Below, one piece after another: positions 8,629 through 17,454 of a stretch of 64,000 bases of DNA; positions within the stretch are counted from its first letter, which is position 1; every line of letters starts with the position of its first letter. The DNA comes from Sphingomonas spermidinifaciens (GTDB lineage Bacteria > Pseudomonadota > Alphaproteobacteria > Sphingomonadales > Sphingomonadaceae), in assembly GCF_002351485.1 (NCBI RefSeq), contig NZ_NWMW01000003.1, positions 62,001 to 126,000 on the forward strand, read 5' to 3'. The notes below the pieces were generated by a model that saw only the letters and a program-made list of their open reading frames with translations, had not been told where the DNA came from and did not search any database. Both the position numbers and the translations under genes were made by a program.

Positions 8629-9234
8629 TCAATAGATGCTGGAAACCGGCAGTAGCACCTCGCTGCGCCGCAACGGTCCCGGCATGAGCGGCGCGTTGTA
8701 GAACGCATATTCGGCCGGCCCTGTTGGCTTGAGCCCATAGCCCGACAGCCACTCGCGCAGCACCGCTTCGCGCTCGGCCAGCAGCGCATCGTCGGCGCGG
8801 CCGGCGAAGCGGATCGCGGCGACGCGACGCGGCGCGAGCGTCATCGTACGCACCGCATCCGTCGCGGGCGCTGGTGGGGCAAGGTCGAGATACTGGGCCG
8901 GCAGCACGAAGCGGGTGCGCCACCCGTCCCCGGCGCGATCGGCGATCACCGGCGCGGTCATCGCGATCTTCTCGCCCCCGCGCGACCTCGCGAAGATATA
9001 GTCGGCGAGCGCGCGGAAGCCCTTGCCAAGCGCCGCGTCGCGCTCGCCGTCGTGCACGGCCTCGGCGACCGGCAGGGTGCCATAGGCACGGACCTCGATC
9101 GCGCCGTCCTTCAGCACCAGCGAATAGGCAGGCGTCTCGGTCCGGGTGAACCACCAGGCGGCAACCCCCGCGACCGCCGCACCCGCCACGCCACCGCCGA
9201 TCAACCAGGCCCGCTGACTTGCCCCGTCCGCCAT
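8629..9234 (-). CDS. SOUL family heme-binding-like protein, membrane-anchored
   Basis: This 201-residue protein has an N-terminal transmembrane anchor (about residues 8-28, WLIGGGVAGAAVAGVAAWW). A SOUL domain follows, shown by YSLVLKDGAIEVRAYG, by KIAMTAPVIAD, which is the family signature, and by the closing EYAFYNAPLMPGPLRR. SOUL proteins bind heme or tetrapyrroles in eukaryotes; the bacterial role is not defined. The start taken is the ATG giving MADGASQRAW. An ATG/GTG further upstream would add only 12 polar residues. Confidence 0.85.
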   Translation of the reverse strand: MADGASQRAWLIGGGVAGAAVAGVAAWWFTRTETPAYSLVLKDGAIEVRAYGTLPVAEAVHDGERDAALGKGFRALADYIFARSRGGEKIAMTAPVIADRAGDGWRTRFVLPAQYLDLAPPAPATDAVRTMTLAPRRVAAIRFAGRADDALLAEREAVLREWLSGYGLKPTGPAEYAFYNAPLMPGPLRRSEVLLPVSSIY

Positions 9235-9308
9235 ACGCACACCTTCCGCATCTGTCCTACAGCGAACCATATGGGTTAGCTGCCGACTCGTTTCGGCAGG
9301 AGGGTAGC

Positions 9309-9869
9309 ATGGAAATCGAGGCGTTGATCGACGATCTCATCGCGCGGGAGGGCGGCTTCGTCGATCACCCCGCCGACCGCGGCGGACCGACGCGCTGGGG
9401 CGTGACCGAGGCCGTGGCCCGCGCCGCGGGCTATCGTGGGGCAATGCGCGACTATCCGCGCAGCGCCGCCGCCTCACTCTATCGCAGCCGCTACTGGCTG
9501 GCGCCGCGCTTCGATGCAGTCGCCGCACGCGCACCGAGGCTCGCGGCCGAGCTGTTCGACACCGGCGTCAACATGGGGACGGGCGTCGCGGCAAGGTTCC
9601 TTCAGCGCGCGCTGATCGCGCTCAACCGGCAAGGGCGAGACTTTGCGGATATCGCGGTCGACGGCCGCATCGGCCCGCGCACGCTCGCCGCGCTCGCTGC
9701 GTTCCTCGACGTGCGCGGCGAGCGGGGCGAGATCGTCCTCCTCAAAGCGGTCGAGGCGATGCAGGGCGAACGCTATCTCCGCCTCGCCGAGCAGCGTCCC
9801 GCAAACGAGGCATTCCTCTACGGCTGGCTCGCAAACCGCCTCGCCGACCCGATGGAGGACGGCCGATGA
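9309..9869 (+). CDS. Glycoside hydrolase family 108 muramidase (phage-type endolysin)
   Basis: This 186-residue protein is a predicted N-acetylmuramidase. It begins with the GH108 catalytic segment REGGFVDHPADRGG, whose Glu is the acid catalyst, followed by PTRWGVTEAVARAAG and, in the second half, VDGRIGPRTLAAL, a peptidoglycan-binding-like motif (PF09374 type). It lacks a signal peptide, as usual for holin-dependent endolysins. AGGAGG precedes the start. Its stop overlaps the next start (ATGA), and that gene encodes a 3-TM holin. It may serve phage or gene-transfer-agent release; no other phage gene is nearby. Confidence 0.9.
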   Translation: MEIEALIDDLIAREGGFVDHPADRGGPTRWGVTEAVARAAGYRGAMRDYPRSAAASLYRSRYWLAPRFDAVAARAPRLAAELFDTGVNMGTGVAARFLQRALIALNRQGRDFADIAVDGRIGPRTLAALAAFLDVRGERGEIVLLKAVEAMQGERYLRLAEQRPANEAFLYGWLANRLADPMEDGR

Positions 9870-10279
9870 GCATCCTCGACGCGATAATCGGGCCGCTCGC
9901 AGGCCTCATCGACAAGGTGATCCCCGATCCCCGTGCGCGCGACGCGGCCAAGCTCGAACTGCTCAGGCTGCAGGGCAGCCAGGAGCTTGAGGTGTTGCGC
10001 ACCCAGCTTTCGGCGATCGTGGCGGAGGCGCAGTCGCCAGACCCTTGGACCAGCCGCGCGCGCCCGGGCTTCCTCTACGTCATGTACGCGCTGTTCCTGT
10101 GGGCGATCCCGATGGGCCTGATCGCGGCGGCCAGCCCCGCCACCGCCGACGCGATCGCGCGCGGCATCACCGGCTATCTCCGCGCGCTGCCCGAGGAGCT
10201 CTACACGCTCTTCGGCACCGGCTATCTCGGCTATGCGGCGATGCGCCAATGGGGGAAGGTCAAGGGCGTGGAGAGATAG
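9866..10279 (+). CDS. Three-TM holin family protein (gene-transfer-agent holin type)
   Basis: This 137-residue protein begins with an amphipathic hydrophobic segment ([13 protein letters not shown]). A helical charged stretch (about residues 22-55) follows, then the motif [20 protein letters not shown] and two further hydrophobic helices (about 67-90 and 110-125). This is the layout of the family named holin of three TMs for gene-transfer release (PF11351), also found in phages. It is coupled by ATGA to the upstream muramidase, so the two form a lysis pair: the holin permeabilises the inner membrane and lets the muramidase reach the wall. Confidence 0.82.
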   Translation: MSILDAIIGPLAGLIDKVIPDPRARDAAKLELLRLQGSQELEVLRTQLSAIVAEAQSPDPWTSRARPGFLYVMYALFLWAIPMGLIAAASPATADAIARGITGYLRALPEELYTLFGTGYLGYAAMRQWGKVKGVER

Positions 10280-10322
10280 CGGCACTCTTGGCAGCGCCCC
10301 GCCCCTCCCCATATGCGCGGCC

Positions 10323-10874
10323 ATGAGCAACGACAATGCGTGGCACGGCACGACGATCCTTTCCGTGCGCCGCGGTGGCCGGGTGGTGATCGCGGGCGAT
10401 GGCCAGGTCTCCGCCGGCCAGACCGTCATGAAACCCAATGCGAAGAAGGTCCGCCCGCTGGGTGACGGCAAGGTTATCGCCGGCTTTGCGGGCGCGACCG
10501 CCGACGCCTTCACGCTGTTCGAGCGGCTCGAGGCCAAGCTCGAGCGGCATCAGGGCCAGCTGCTGCGCGCCGCGGTCGAGCTGGCCAAGGACTGGCGAAC
10601 CGACAAGTTCCTCCGCAATCTTGAGGCGATGCTGATCGTCGCGGACAAGGACGTGACGCTGGTCGTCACCGGCAACGGCGACGTGCTTGAACCCGAGGGC
10701 GGCATCGCGGCGATCGGATCGGGGGGCAATTTCGCCTTGGCCGCCGCCCGCGCGCTCGCCGACTATGAGCCTAATCCCGAGGTGCTGGCGCGCAAGGCGA
10801 TGGGCATCGCTGCCGAGCTGTGCGTCTACACCAACGACCGCCTGACGGTGGAGACGCTGGAAAGCGCCCAATAA
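10323..10874 (+). CDS. hslV: ATP-dependent protease subunit HslV (ClpQ)
   Basis: HslV is the proteolytic dodecamer of the HslVU chaperone-protease. The 183-residue protein has the catalytic Thr at residue 10 ([12 protein letters not shown]), exposed after removal of a nine-residue leader that is longer than the single Met of many HslVs. The typical [24 protein letters not shown] and [15 protein letters not shown] segments follow. hslU lies downstream, separated by a 91-bp gap that carries an inverted repeat pair. Confidence 0.96.
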   Translation: MSNDNAWHGTTILSVRRGGRVVIAGDGQVSAGQTVMKPNAKKVRPLGDGKVIAGFAGATADAFTLFERLEAKLERHQGQLLRAAVELAKDWRTDKFLRNLEAMLIVADKDVTLVVTGNGDVLEPEGGIAAIGSGGNFALAAARALADYEPNPEVLARKAMGIAAELCVYTNDRLTVETLESAQ

Positions 10875-10876
10875 CC

Positions 10877-10953
10877 GTCACCCAGCGAAAGCTGGGACCG
10901 CACCCCAACTGCGCGCCCTTGCGGCCCCCGATCCCAGCCTTCGCTGGGATGAT
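10877..10953. repeat. Inverted pair of CCCAGCGAARGCTGGGA units between hslV and hslU
   Basis: One unit CCCAGCGAAAGCTGGGA starts at 10881. Its near-exact reverse complement TCCCAGCCTTCGCTGGGA starts at 10932. Each unit is itself a small hairpin and together they can form a long stem. Such units are scattered in sphingomonad genomes (from general knowledge, not checked here). It lies directly against the hslU start, so it could affect hslV-hslU transcript processing. Confidence 0.7.
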
Positions 10954-10965
10954 GAAGTGGATGAA

Positions 10966-12258
10966 ATGAACGACACCCTCACCCCCAAGGCGATCGTCGC
11001 CGCGCTCGATGCACACATCATCGGTCAGAAGGACGCGAAGCGCGCGGTCGCCGTCGCCCTGCGCAACCGCTGGCGCCGCCAGCAGCTGTCACCCGACCTG
11101 CGCGACGAGGTTTCGCCGAAGAACATCCTGATGATTGGCCCGACTGGCTGTGGCAAGACCGAGATCAGCCGCCGCCTCGCGAAGCTGGCCGACGCGCCGT
11201 TCGTCAAGGTCGAGGCGACCAAGTTCACCGAGGTCGGCTATGTCGGCCGCGATGTCGAACAGATCGCCCGCGACCTCGTCGAGGAAGCGATCCGGCTGGA
11301 GAAGGAACGCCGCCGCGTCGCGGTGAAGGACAAGGCTGAGGCGGCGGCGATGACACGCCTGCTCGACGCGCTCACCGGCAAGGATTCGAGCCAGGCGACG
11401 CGCGAGGCGTTCCGCCAGCGGCTCAACGACGGTCATCTCGACAACACCGAGATCGAGATCGAGCTGGAAGCCTCCAGCCCGATGCCGTTCGAAATCCCCG
11501 GCGGCGCGCCGCAGATGATCAACCTGGGCGAGATGATGCGCGGCCTCGGCGGCCCGCAACTCAAGCGTCGCAAGATGAACGTCCACGCCGCCTGGGCCAA
11601 GCTTGTCGAGGAAGAGGCGGACAAGCGCCTCGACCAGGACGAGGTCAACCGCGCCGCCCTTGCCGACGCCGAGGCGAACGGCATCGTCTTCCTCGACGAG
11701 ATCGACAAGATCGCGGTCAGCGACGTGCGCGGCGGATCGGTGAGCCGTGAGGGCGTGCAGCGCGACCTGCTGCCGTTGATCGAGGGCACCACCGTCGCGA
11801 CCAAGTACGGGCCGATGAAGACCGACCATGTGCTCTTCATCGCCTCCGGCGCGTTCCATGTCGCCAAGCCCAGCGATCTGCTTCCGGAGCTTCAGGGCCG
11901 CCTGCCCATCCGGGTCGAGCTGAAGGGGCTGACCGAAGACGATTTCGTCGCGATCCTCACCGATACCAAGGCGAGCCTGCCCGAACAGTATCGCGCGCTG
12001 ATCGGGACCGAGGGTGTGGAAGTCGCCTTTACCGACGACGGCATCCGCGCGGTTGCCCGCATTGCCGCGCAAGTGAACGGTGAGGTCGAGAATATCGGCG
12101 CCCGCCGGCTCCAGACGGTGATGGAGAAGCTGCTCGAGGAAGTAAGCTTTGATGCCGAGGATCGCAGCGGATCGACCGTTACGGTCGATGCCGCTTACGT
12201 GGAGGCGCAGCTGGCAGGCATCGCGCGCAACACCGATCTCAGCCGCTACGTGCTGTGA
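10966..12258 (+). CDS. hslU: ATP-dependent protease ATPase subunit HslU (ClpY)
   Basis: This AAA+ unfoldase feeds substrates to HslV. The 430-residue protein has the Walker [10 protein letters not shown] near residue 57, [14 protein letters not shown] (pore loop GYVG), the I domain in the middle, and Walker [10 protein letters not shown] followed by the sensor and C-terminal domains. The protein ends in ..RYVL, the usual HslU tail that activates HslV. The ATG at 10966 is preferred. A GTG at 10957 would add three residues and would lie inside the boundary of the upstream repeat. Confidence 0.96.
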   Translation: MNDTLTPKAIVAALDAHIIGQKDAKRAVAVALRNRWRRQQLSPDLRDEVSPKNILMIGPTGCGKTEISRRLAKLADAPFVKVEATKFTEVGYVGRDVEQIARDLVEEAIRLEKERRRVAVKDKAEAAAMTRLLDALTGKDSSQATREAFRQRLNDGHLDNTEIEIELEASSPMPFEIPGGAPQMINLGEMMRGLGGPQLKRRKMNVHAAWAKLVEEEADKRLDQDEVNRAALADAEANGIVFLDEIDKIAVSDVRGGSVSREGVQRDLLPLIEGTTVATKYGPMKTDHVLFIASGAFHVAKPSDLLPELQGRLPIRVELKGLTEDDFVAILTDTKASLPEQYRALIGTEGVEVAFTDDGIRAVARIAAQVNGEVENIGARRLQTVMEKLLEEVSFDAEDRSGSTVTVDAAYVEAQLAGIARNTDLSRYVL

Positions 12259-12259
12259 G

Positions 12260-12284
12260 GCGGAGCGGCGCATTGCCGCTCCGC
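12260..12284 (+). terminator. Probable terminator hairpin after hslU
   Basis: GCGGAGCGGC (12260-12269) pairs perfectly with GCCGCTCCGC (12275-12284) right after the hslU stop. There is no T-run, so termination is likely but not certain. Confidence 0.45.
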
Positions 12285-12390
12285 TTCGGCGATCAGCTGT
12301 CCTGCGACTTGAGGACAACTTCCGACCCGTCCTGCTGATCGGACACGGGCGCCCGCGTTTCAGGTGAGGGTCATAACGCGGGTCTGAAGA

Positions 12391-12798
12391 TCAAGACCTG
12401 GGGGCGCGATAGGGCGTAAAGTCGCCATAGCGACAGAACGGCCCCGGAATCGCGATACCGCCGCGCCGGGCGGTCCGGAACCGATCGTTGCGACAAAGCT
12501 GGCCGCCGAACACCTCGGCGATCACGATCGAATCGCGATCGATGAACGGGCACCCCTCGACACGCGTGACCCACACAGCGTTCAGATCGCGGTAAACGAG
12601 CTTGTCGGGCGCCACCAGTTGCGGGCCGCCCGCTGTCTGCGGGTCGATGCAGCGCGCGGGCTTGCCCGGCACGCGCCCCTCGATCGCGGCCGCAAACTCG
12701 CGCTCGCCGCGCGCACGAATCTGCTCGGCGGTCCGGTCCTGACCCGCGCATCCGGCGAGCACCAGCGCGCCGAGCATCAGGCCAAGCTCTGCTCGCAT
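12391..12798 (-). CDS. Small lipoprotein, paralogue of the upstream gene
   Basis: This 135-residue lipoprotein precursor has a short hydrophobic N-terminus and the lipobox VLAGC. The mature part contains four Cys residues and ends with the pattern GGQLCRNDRFRTARRGG..FCRYGDFTPYR. The upstream gene has the matching ending GQLCRGDIAHTVDRASRFPT and LGEFTPYRKTRS, so the two are paralogues. The start ATG overlaps the upstream stop (TGATG). No known domain was recognised. It is probably a periplasm-facing membrane lipoprotein of unknown function. Confidence 0.75.
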   Translation of the reverse strand: MRAELGLMLGALVLAGCAGQDRTAEQIRARGEREFAAAIEGRVPGKPARCIDPQTAGGPQLVAPDKLVYRDLNAVWVTRVEGCPFIDRDSIVIAEVFGGQLCRNDRFRTARRGGIAIPGPFCRYGDFTPYRAPRS

Positions 12799-13220
12799 CA
12801 ACTGCGCGTCTTTCGATACGGCGTGAACTCGCCGAGCGCGCACGAGCCAGTGGGGAACCGCGACGCTCGATCGACCGTGTGCGCAATGTCGCCGCGGCAG
12901 AGCTGCCCGATGGTCGATCGGGTGACGAGGATGTCGTCGTTGCGCAGGCTGCACCCCCCGCTGGTGTCGGTACGGTACAATAGGTTGCCGCTGACCTCGT
13001 AAATGATCGTGTCGCCGAAATAGTCGGATCGGCGCGCGTTGCGGTTGGGCAGGCAGGTGGTCGGCTTACCGGCGGTGAAACCCGCAAGCCGCTGATCGAG
13101 TTCGGCCGCCGACCGCGCTTGGCGCGCTTCGCGGGCCGCCGTCTCGCGCGGGGTAGCCGCGCATCCGGAGAGCGTCGCGGCGGCCGCCACGGCGGCGGCG
13201 ACGATGGCGATTCGCGACAT
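12798..13220 (-). CDS. Small lipoprotein, first of a tandem paralogous pair
   Basis: This 140-residue lipoprotein precursor has an Ala-rich signal stretch and the lipobox LSGC. The mature region opens with a charged helix (PRETAAREARQARSAAELDQ). It continues with CLPNRNARRSDYFGDTIIY and ends with the Cys-containing pattern shared with its downstream paralogue. AAGGAGG sits about 8 bp before the chosen ATG at 13220, which favours it over an ATG nine bases upstream. Function unknown. Confidence 0.78.
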   Translation of the reverse strand: MSRIAIVAAAVAAAATLSGCAATPRETAAREARQARSAAELDQRLAGFTAGKPTTCLPNRNARRSDYFGDTIIYEVSGNLLYRTDTSGGCSLRNDDILVTRSTIGQLCRGDIAHTVDRASRFPTGSCALGEFTPYRKTRS

Positions 13221-13288
13221 GGCCTGCATCCTCCTTATCGACACTCCGCACCTGAACGCATGAACGGGGGCTGAGCAGCGCAAGACTG

Positions 13289-14020
13289 CTACAGATTATC
13301 CTTTCTTGCACGCAGGGCCGCAAGTTCATCGGCATCGGCCGCGCGGACGAAGGGGTTGGTCGCCCGCTCCTCCCCGATCGTCGTCGGCACCGTCGGCTCG
13401 CCCGCAGCGCGCAGCGCCTCGACCCGCGCCAGCCGTTCGGCGATCGCGGCGTTGTCGGGCTCGACCGCGGCCGCGAACTTCGCGTTGGAGAGCGTATATT
13501 CGTGCGCGCAATAGACGGTCGTGGCCTCGGGCAGCGCCGCCAGCCGCTGAAGCGCCGAATGCATTTGCGCCGCCGTCCCCTCGAACAATCGGCCGCAGCC
13601 CATCGCGAACATCGTGTCGCCAACGAAGACCAATGCTTCGCCCTCGAAATGGAAGCTGACATGGCCGGCGGTATGCGCGGGCGTTTCCCAGACGCGCGCC
13701 TGCCGCCGCCCGATCGTCACCGTGTCGCCCTCCGCCACCAGCCGGTCGGCCGACGGGATCTTCACCCCCTCGGCCGCCGGGGCGGTCACGACGGCGCCAT
13801 GCGCGTCCTTGATCGCCTGGTTGCCGGCGGTGTGGTCGGGATGCCAGTGCGTGTTCCAGACCTGACCGATGCGCCAGCCGCGCGCGTCGGCGGCGGCGAG
13901 CACCGGCGCCGCCTCGCCCGGATCGACGACGACGGTCTCCCCGCTCTCGTCGTCATGGATCAGCCAGACATAATTGTCGCTGAGCACGGGCACACGAACG
14001 ATCTCGAGCGGGCCGTCCAT
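13289..14020 (-). CDS. gloB: Hydroxyacylglutathione hydrolase (glyoxalase II)
   Basis: The enzyme hydrolyses S-D-lactoylglutathione to D-lactate and glutathione, the second step of methylglyoxal detoxification. The 243-residue metallo-beta-lactamase-fold protein has the binuclear metal motif NTHWHPDHTAGN, the later TAGHVSFHF and GDTMFAMGCGRLFEG, and the glutathione-binding C-terminal domain (HEYTLSNAKFA). It lies 1 bp downstream of glyoxalase I, so the two steps are co-expressed. Confidence 0.95.
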   Translation of the reverse strand: MDGPLEIVRVPVLSDNYVWLIHDDESGETVVVDPGEAAPVLAAADARGWRIGQVWNTHWHPDHTAGNQAIKDAHGAVVTAPAAEGVKIPSADRLVAEGDTVTIGRRQARVWETPAHTAGHVSFHFEGEALVFVGDTMFAMGCGRLFEGTAAQMHSALQRLAALPEATTVYCAHEYTLSNAKFAAAVEPDNAAIAERLARVEALRAAGEPTVPTTIGEERATNPFVRAADADELAALRARKDNL

Positions 14021-14021
14021 C

Positions 14022-14477
14022 TTACCAGGTCCCGGTATTTGGCATCGACGCCCAGGGCTCGACCGGGGCGAGCGCGTCGCCGGCCTGCAACAGCTCGATC
14101 GAAATGCCGTCGGGCGTCTTCACGAACGCCATGTTGCCGTCCCGCGGGGGACGGTTGATCGTGACGCCGCCGTCCATCAGCCGCTGGCAGGTCGCGTAGA
14201 TATCGTCGACGCGGTAGGCGAGATGCCCGAAATTGCGCCCGCCGGTATAGACCTCGGCTGCGCTGCCGTCCTCGGGCGGCCAGTTATAGGTGAGCTCGAC
14301 CTCCGCTTTGGCGCGCTCGCCGGGGCCGTTCATGTCCTCGGGCGTGGCGAGGAAGATCAGCGTGAAGCGGCCGGCCTTGTTCTCCATGCGGCGCACTTCC
14401 TTGAGCCCCAGCAGCTCAAAGAAGGCGATCGTTGCGTCAGGATCGGTCACGCGGATCATCGTGTGGAGGTAGTTCAT
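14022..14477 (-). CDS. gloA: Lactoylglutathione lyase (glyoxalase I)
   Basis: The enzyme isomerises the methylglyoxal-glutathione hemithioacetal to S-lactoylglutathione. The 151-residue protein has the vicinal-oxygen-chelate fold, with [17 protein letters not shown] at the start (first metal His), the Glu in [17 protein letters not shown] (second His) and the final Glu in GISIELLQ. The start MNYLHTM fits the family; an upstream ATG would add 11 residues before it. It forms a unit with gloB. Confidence 0.94.
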   Translation of the reverse strand: MNYLHTMIRVTDPDATIAFFELLGLKEVRRMENKAGRFTLIFLATPEDMNGPGERAKAEVELTYNWPPEDGSAAEVYTGGRNFGHLAYRVDDIYATCQRLMDGGVTINRPPRDGNMAFVKTPDGISIELLQAGDALAPVEPWASMPNTGTW

Positions 14478-14565
14478 CGCCAATCGGCTCCATTCGTCGT
14501 ATGTCAGCAACGGTTCATCGGCGCAGCCGCAGCATCGCCGCGCAGCATATGGGGAGTCGAGAGCG

Positions 14566-15270
14566 ATGGAAAAGCGGGGTTCGTGGGCGGTGATCGCGGC
14601 GGCGCTGGTGGCGCTGGGGCTAGTGCTGGGCGGCTATCTGCTGGGCGACGGCCTGCGCCGCGCGCGCGCCGCCGACCGGTCGGTGACGGTGCGCGGACTG
14701 GCCGAGCGCGACGTGACAGCAGATCTTGCGGTCTGGACGCTCAACTATAGCCGCTCGGGCGAGGATCTGGCCGCCGTCCGCGCGCAGATCGACGGGGATA
14801 CGGGCGCGATCCGGCGCTTCTTCGCCGGGCTCGGCTTTCCCGCCGACGCGCTGCGGCCTGCGGGGGCGAGCGTAATGCAGAGCTATGACAACGGCGTACA
14901 GCGCTTCACCGTGACGCAGCGGCTGCAACTGCGGACCGGTGACGTGGCGCGGGCGCAGCGCGCGGCGGCGCGGCAATTCGACCTGGTCCGCGACGGCGTG
15001 GTGCTGCAGGAAGGGTCGGGCCTCAGCTACAGCTTCACCAAATTGAACGACATCAAGCCGTCGATGGTGGCCGAAGCGACCCGCGACGCCCGCGCCTCGG
15101 CCGAGCAGTTCGCCAAGGACAGCGCGACCGGCGTCGGCGCGATCAAGAGCGCAACGCAGGGCTATTTCTCGGTCGAGCCGCGCGACGGCGACCAGGGCGG
15201 CTATGGCGTCGCCGACACGCCGTTCAAGAAGGTGCGCGTGGTGACGACAGTGGACTTTTATCTGCGGTGA
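14566..15270 (+). CDS. SIMPL domain (DUF541) protein with N-terminal membrane anchor
   Basis: This 234-residue protein starts with a transmembrane anchor or signal (about residues 8-28). The SIMPL domain follows: [21 protein letters not shown] and later [21 protein letters not shown] and the closing [17 protein letters not shown] proteins are periplasmic or surface proteins linked in bacteria to oxidative-stress tolerance, but the molecular role is unclear. It is divergent from the glyoxalase operon with a short shared promoter gap. Confidence 0.85.
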   Translation: MEKRGSWAVIAAALVALGLVLGGYLLGDGLRRARAADRSVTVRGLAERDVTADLAVWTLNYSRSGEDLAAVRAQIDGDTGAIRRFFAGLGFPADALRPAGASVMQSYDNGVQRFTVTQRLQLRTGDVARAQRAAARQFDLVRDGVVLQEGSGLSYSFTKLNDIKPSMVAEATRDARASAEQFAKDSATGVGAIKSATQGYFSVEPRDGDQGGYGVADTPFKKVRVVTTVDFYLR

Positions 15271-15294
15271 AGCTTCTCCCCGACACGGGAAGGA

Positions 15295-16002
15295 TTAGAC
15301 GACCGCCTCGACCGCCCGCACGATCATCGCGATGTCCTGATCGCGCGACAGCCGGTGGTCGCCGTCCTTGACCAGCCAGCACTGCACGTCGTCGCTTTCG
15401 ATCAGCTGGGCGAGGCGCGCCGCGCGCTCCCACGGCACGTCGGGGTCGCGCATCCCCTGGACGATGCGCACCGGCAGCTTGAGCGGGATCGGCCCATGCA
15501 TCAGTCGGTTGGCCTCGCCCGCGGTCCAGAAGGCGCGGGTGGTGACGGTCGGATGCGGCGAATAGGGCGATGGCTTCTCCAGCCGCCCCTCGCTCAGCAG
15601 CGTCATCTTGTCGGCCTGGCTGAAGCCCCAGTCGGTGAAGTCGGGGGCGGGCGCGATCCCGACCAACGCCGCGATCCGATCGGGCCGTGCCTTCGCGACC
15701 AGCAGCGCGATCCAGCCGCCCATCGACGATCCGACCAGCACCACCGGCCCTTTCGCCACCTGATCGACGACGAGCAGCGCATCGTCGCGCCAGTCGGCGA
15801 GCGTATAGTCCTCGAACGCGCCCTCGCTCTCGCCGCAGCCGCGATAGTCGAAGCGGACGAACGCCCGGCCCTGTGCCTTGGCCCAGGCTTCCAGCGCCAG
15901 CGCCTTGGTCCCGCTCATGTCGCTGGCATAGCCGGGCAGGAAGACGATTGTCGGCCCTTCTCCCTCGGTCACGCGAAAGGCAATGCGGGCGTCGTCGGTC
16001 AT
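15295..16002 (-). CDS. Alpha/beta hydrolase
   Basis: This 235-residue alpha/beta-hydrolase-fold protein has the oxyanion segment [23 protein letters not shown] and the nucleophile elbow GSSMGG, with the catalytic Ser near residue 94. An Asp is in RDPDVPWE and the catalytic His in KDGDHRLSR near the end. It may act on a small ester or amide, and the substrate is not predictable. The start overlaps the stop of the Mur ligase gene (ATGA), so the two are translationally coupled. Confidence 0.9.
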   Translation of the reverse strand: MTDDARIAFRVTEGEGPTIVFLPGYASDMSGTKALALEAWAKAQGRAFVRFDYRGCGESEGAFEDYTLADWRDDALLVVDQVAKGPVVLVGSSMGGWIALLVAKARPDRIAALVGIAPAPDFTDWGFSQADKMTLLSEGRLEKPSPYSPHPTVTTRAFWTAGEANRLMHGPIPLKLPVRIVQGMRDPDVPWERAARLAQLIESDDVQCWLVKDGDHRLSRDQDIAMIVRAVEAVV

Positions 16003-17399
16003 TCGGGGTTCCTTGTGGCAAGCGCGGCGAGCATGTCGGCGGCAAGCTGGCTAAGCGTATCGTCGCGCGCGCCCATCACGACGACGCGGTCGCCGGGCGC
16101 GGCGGTCGCGACGAGGTGCGCGGCGGCGGCGGCGCGGTCGGGGATGTGGCGCGCGGGCGCGCCCTGCGCAGTCAGGTCCGCGATGATGTCGCCGCTCGTC
16201 ACCTCACGCGACGTCGTGCCGCCATGATAGACCGGATCGGGCAGGACGAGTTCGTCGCCCGGCCGCAGCCGCGCGGCGAGGCTTTCGACCAGCTCGCGGC
16301 GCATTACCTTGAGCGGGCCGTAGCCGTGCGGCTGAAACAGGAGCTTGAGCGCGCCGGGGAAGGCCATCAGCGTGTCGAGCGTCGCGGCGATCTTGTCGGG
16401 ATTGTGCCCGAAATCGTCGATCACGGTGACGCCGCCCACCTCGCCCACCAACTCGAACCGGCGCTTGAGCCCGACGAAGCCATCGATCGCGCTCGCCGCG
16501 TCCTCGACCGGCACGCCAGCGGCGACGACTGCTCCGATCGCCGCGAGCGCGTTGGCGACGTTGTGGCGACCCGGCACCGACAGGCGTACGGGCAGTCGCT
16601 TGCTCCCGCTTTCGAGCGTGAAGGCGATCGCGAACGGCTCGGGCGACAGGTCGCGCGCCACCAGATCGGCCTCGCCCTCGATCGCGAACGTCGTGCGCCG
16701 GTCGCTGCCGATCGTCGCGGCCAGCGCCGCCGCTTCCGGATCGCCCGCATTGACCACCACTCGCGACGCCTTTGCCGCGAAATCGCCGAACAGCGCGCGT
16801 AGTTCGTCGAGCGACTTGTGATCGAGGCTGACATTGTTGAGCACCGCAATGTCGGGCGAATAGAGTGCGATCGACCCGTCGCTTTCGTCCACCTCGCTGA
16901 CGAACGCCTCGCCCTGCCCCACCAGCGCGCTGGCGAAGGGGCGGTCGGGCGAGGCGAAGTTCTTCATCACCGCGCCATTCATGACCGTTGGATCGCGGCC
17001 GAGCGCGTGAAGGATCCAGCCGATCATGCCGGTGACGGTGGACTTGCCGCTGGTCCCGGCCACGCCAATCCGCACCCGGCTGTCATTGAACAGCGACGCG
17101 AGCAGGTCGGCGCGGCGCATCCTCGGCGCGCCGACCCGCGCCGCCGCAACCATGTCGGGCACCGTCTCCTCGACCGCGGCGGAGGCGACGACGACCTGTT
17201 GCGGCGAGGTAATGCCGCTGCCGTCCTGGGGGAAAAGGTCGATGCCCAGCGCCCTCAGCGCGTCGAACTTGGGCGCCAGCCGGCCCTGATCGAGCGTCCG
17301 GTCCGACCCCGCGATCGACGCCCCGCGCCCGGCAAGGATCATCGCCAGCGGCATCATCCCCGACCCGCCCACGCCCACGAAGAAATAACGCTGCTGCAT
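15999..17399 (-). CDS. Divergent Mur ligase (MurC/Mpl-like)
   Basis: This 466-residue protein has the three-domain Mur ligase layout: a UDP-binding N-terminal Rossmann part ([14 protein letters not shown]), an ATPase domain with P-loop [11 protein letters not shown] near residue 110 and EVDESDGS, and a C-terminal domain with [12 protein letters not shown]. Canonical MurC and Mpl have GTHGKTT and DDYAHHPTE, so two conserved His positions differ here. It could ligate L-Ala (MurC) or recycled tripeptide (Mpl) to UDP-MurNAc, or something related. The LD-carboxypeptidase immediately upstream and divergent favours a recycling role. The essential murC normally sits in the division cluster, so this is probably a paralogue. 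Confidence 0.85.
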   Translation of the reverse strand: MQQRYFFVGVGGSGMMPLAMILAGRGASIAGSDRTLDQGRLAPKFDALRALGIDLFPQDGSGITSPQQVVVASAAVEETVPDMVAAARVGAPRMRRADLLASLFNDSRVRIGVAGTSGKSTVTGMIGWILHALGRDPTVMNGAVMKNFASPDRPFASALVGQGEAFVSEVDESDGSIALYSPDIAVLNNVSLDHKSLDELRALFGDFAAKASRVVVNAGDPEAAALAATIGSDRRTTFAIEGEADLVARDLSPEPFAIAFTLESGSKRLPVRLSVPGRHNVANALAAIGAVVAAGVPVEDAASAIDGFVGLKRRFELVGEVGGVTVIDDFGHNPDKIAATLDTLMAFPGALKLLFQPHGYGPLKVMRRELVESLAARLRPGDELVLPDPVYHGGTTSREVTSGDIIADLTAQGAPARHIPDRAAAAAHLVATAAPGDRVVVMGARDDTLSQLAADMLAALATRNPE

Positions 17400-17454
17400 G
17401 GCGCCCGCCTATCGGCACTTGCGTTGGCAAGGGCAAGCCTCGACACAGGCGCGC

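Noticed and set aside
9309..10279. Prophage or prophage remnant call
   Set aside because: Only a lysis pair is present. There is no integrase, terminase, capsid or att duplication nearby, and composition matches the core genes.
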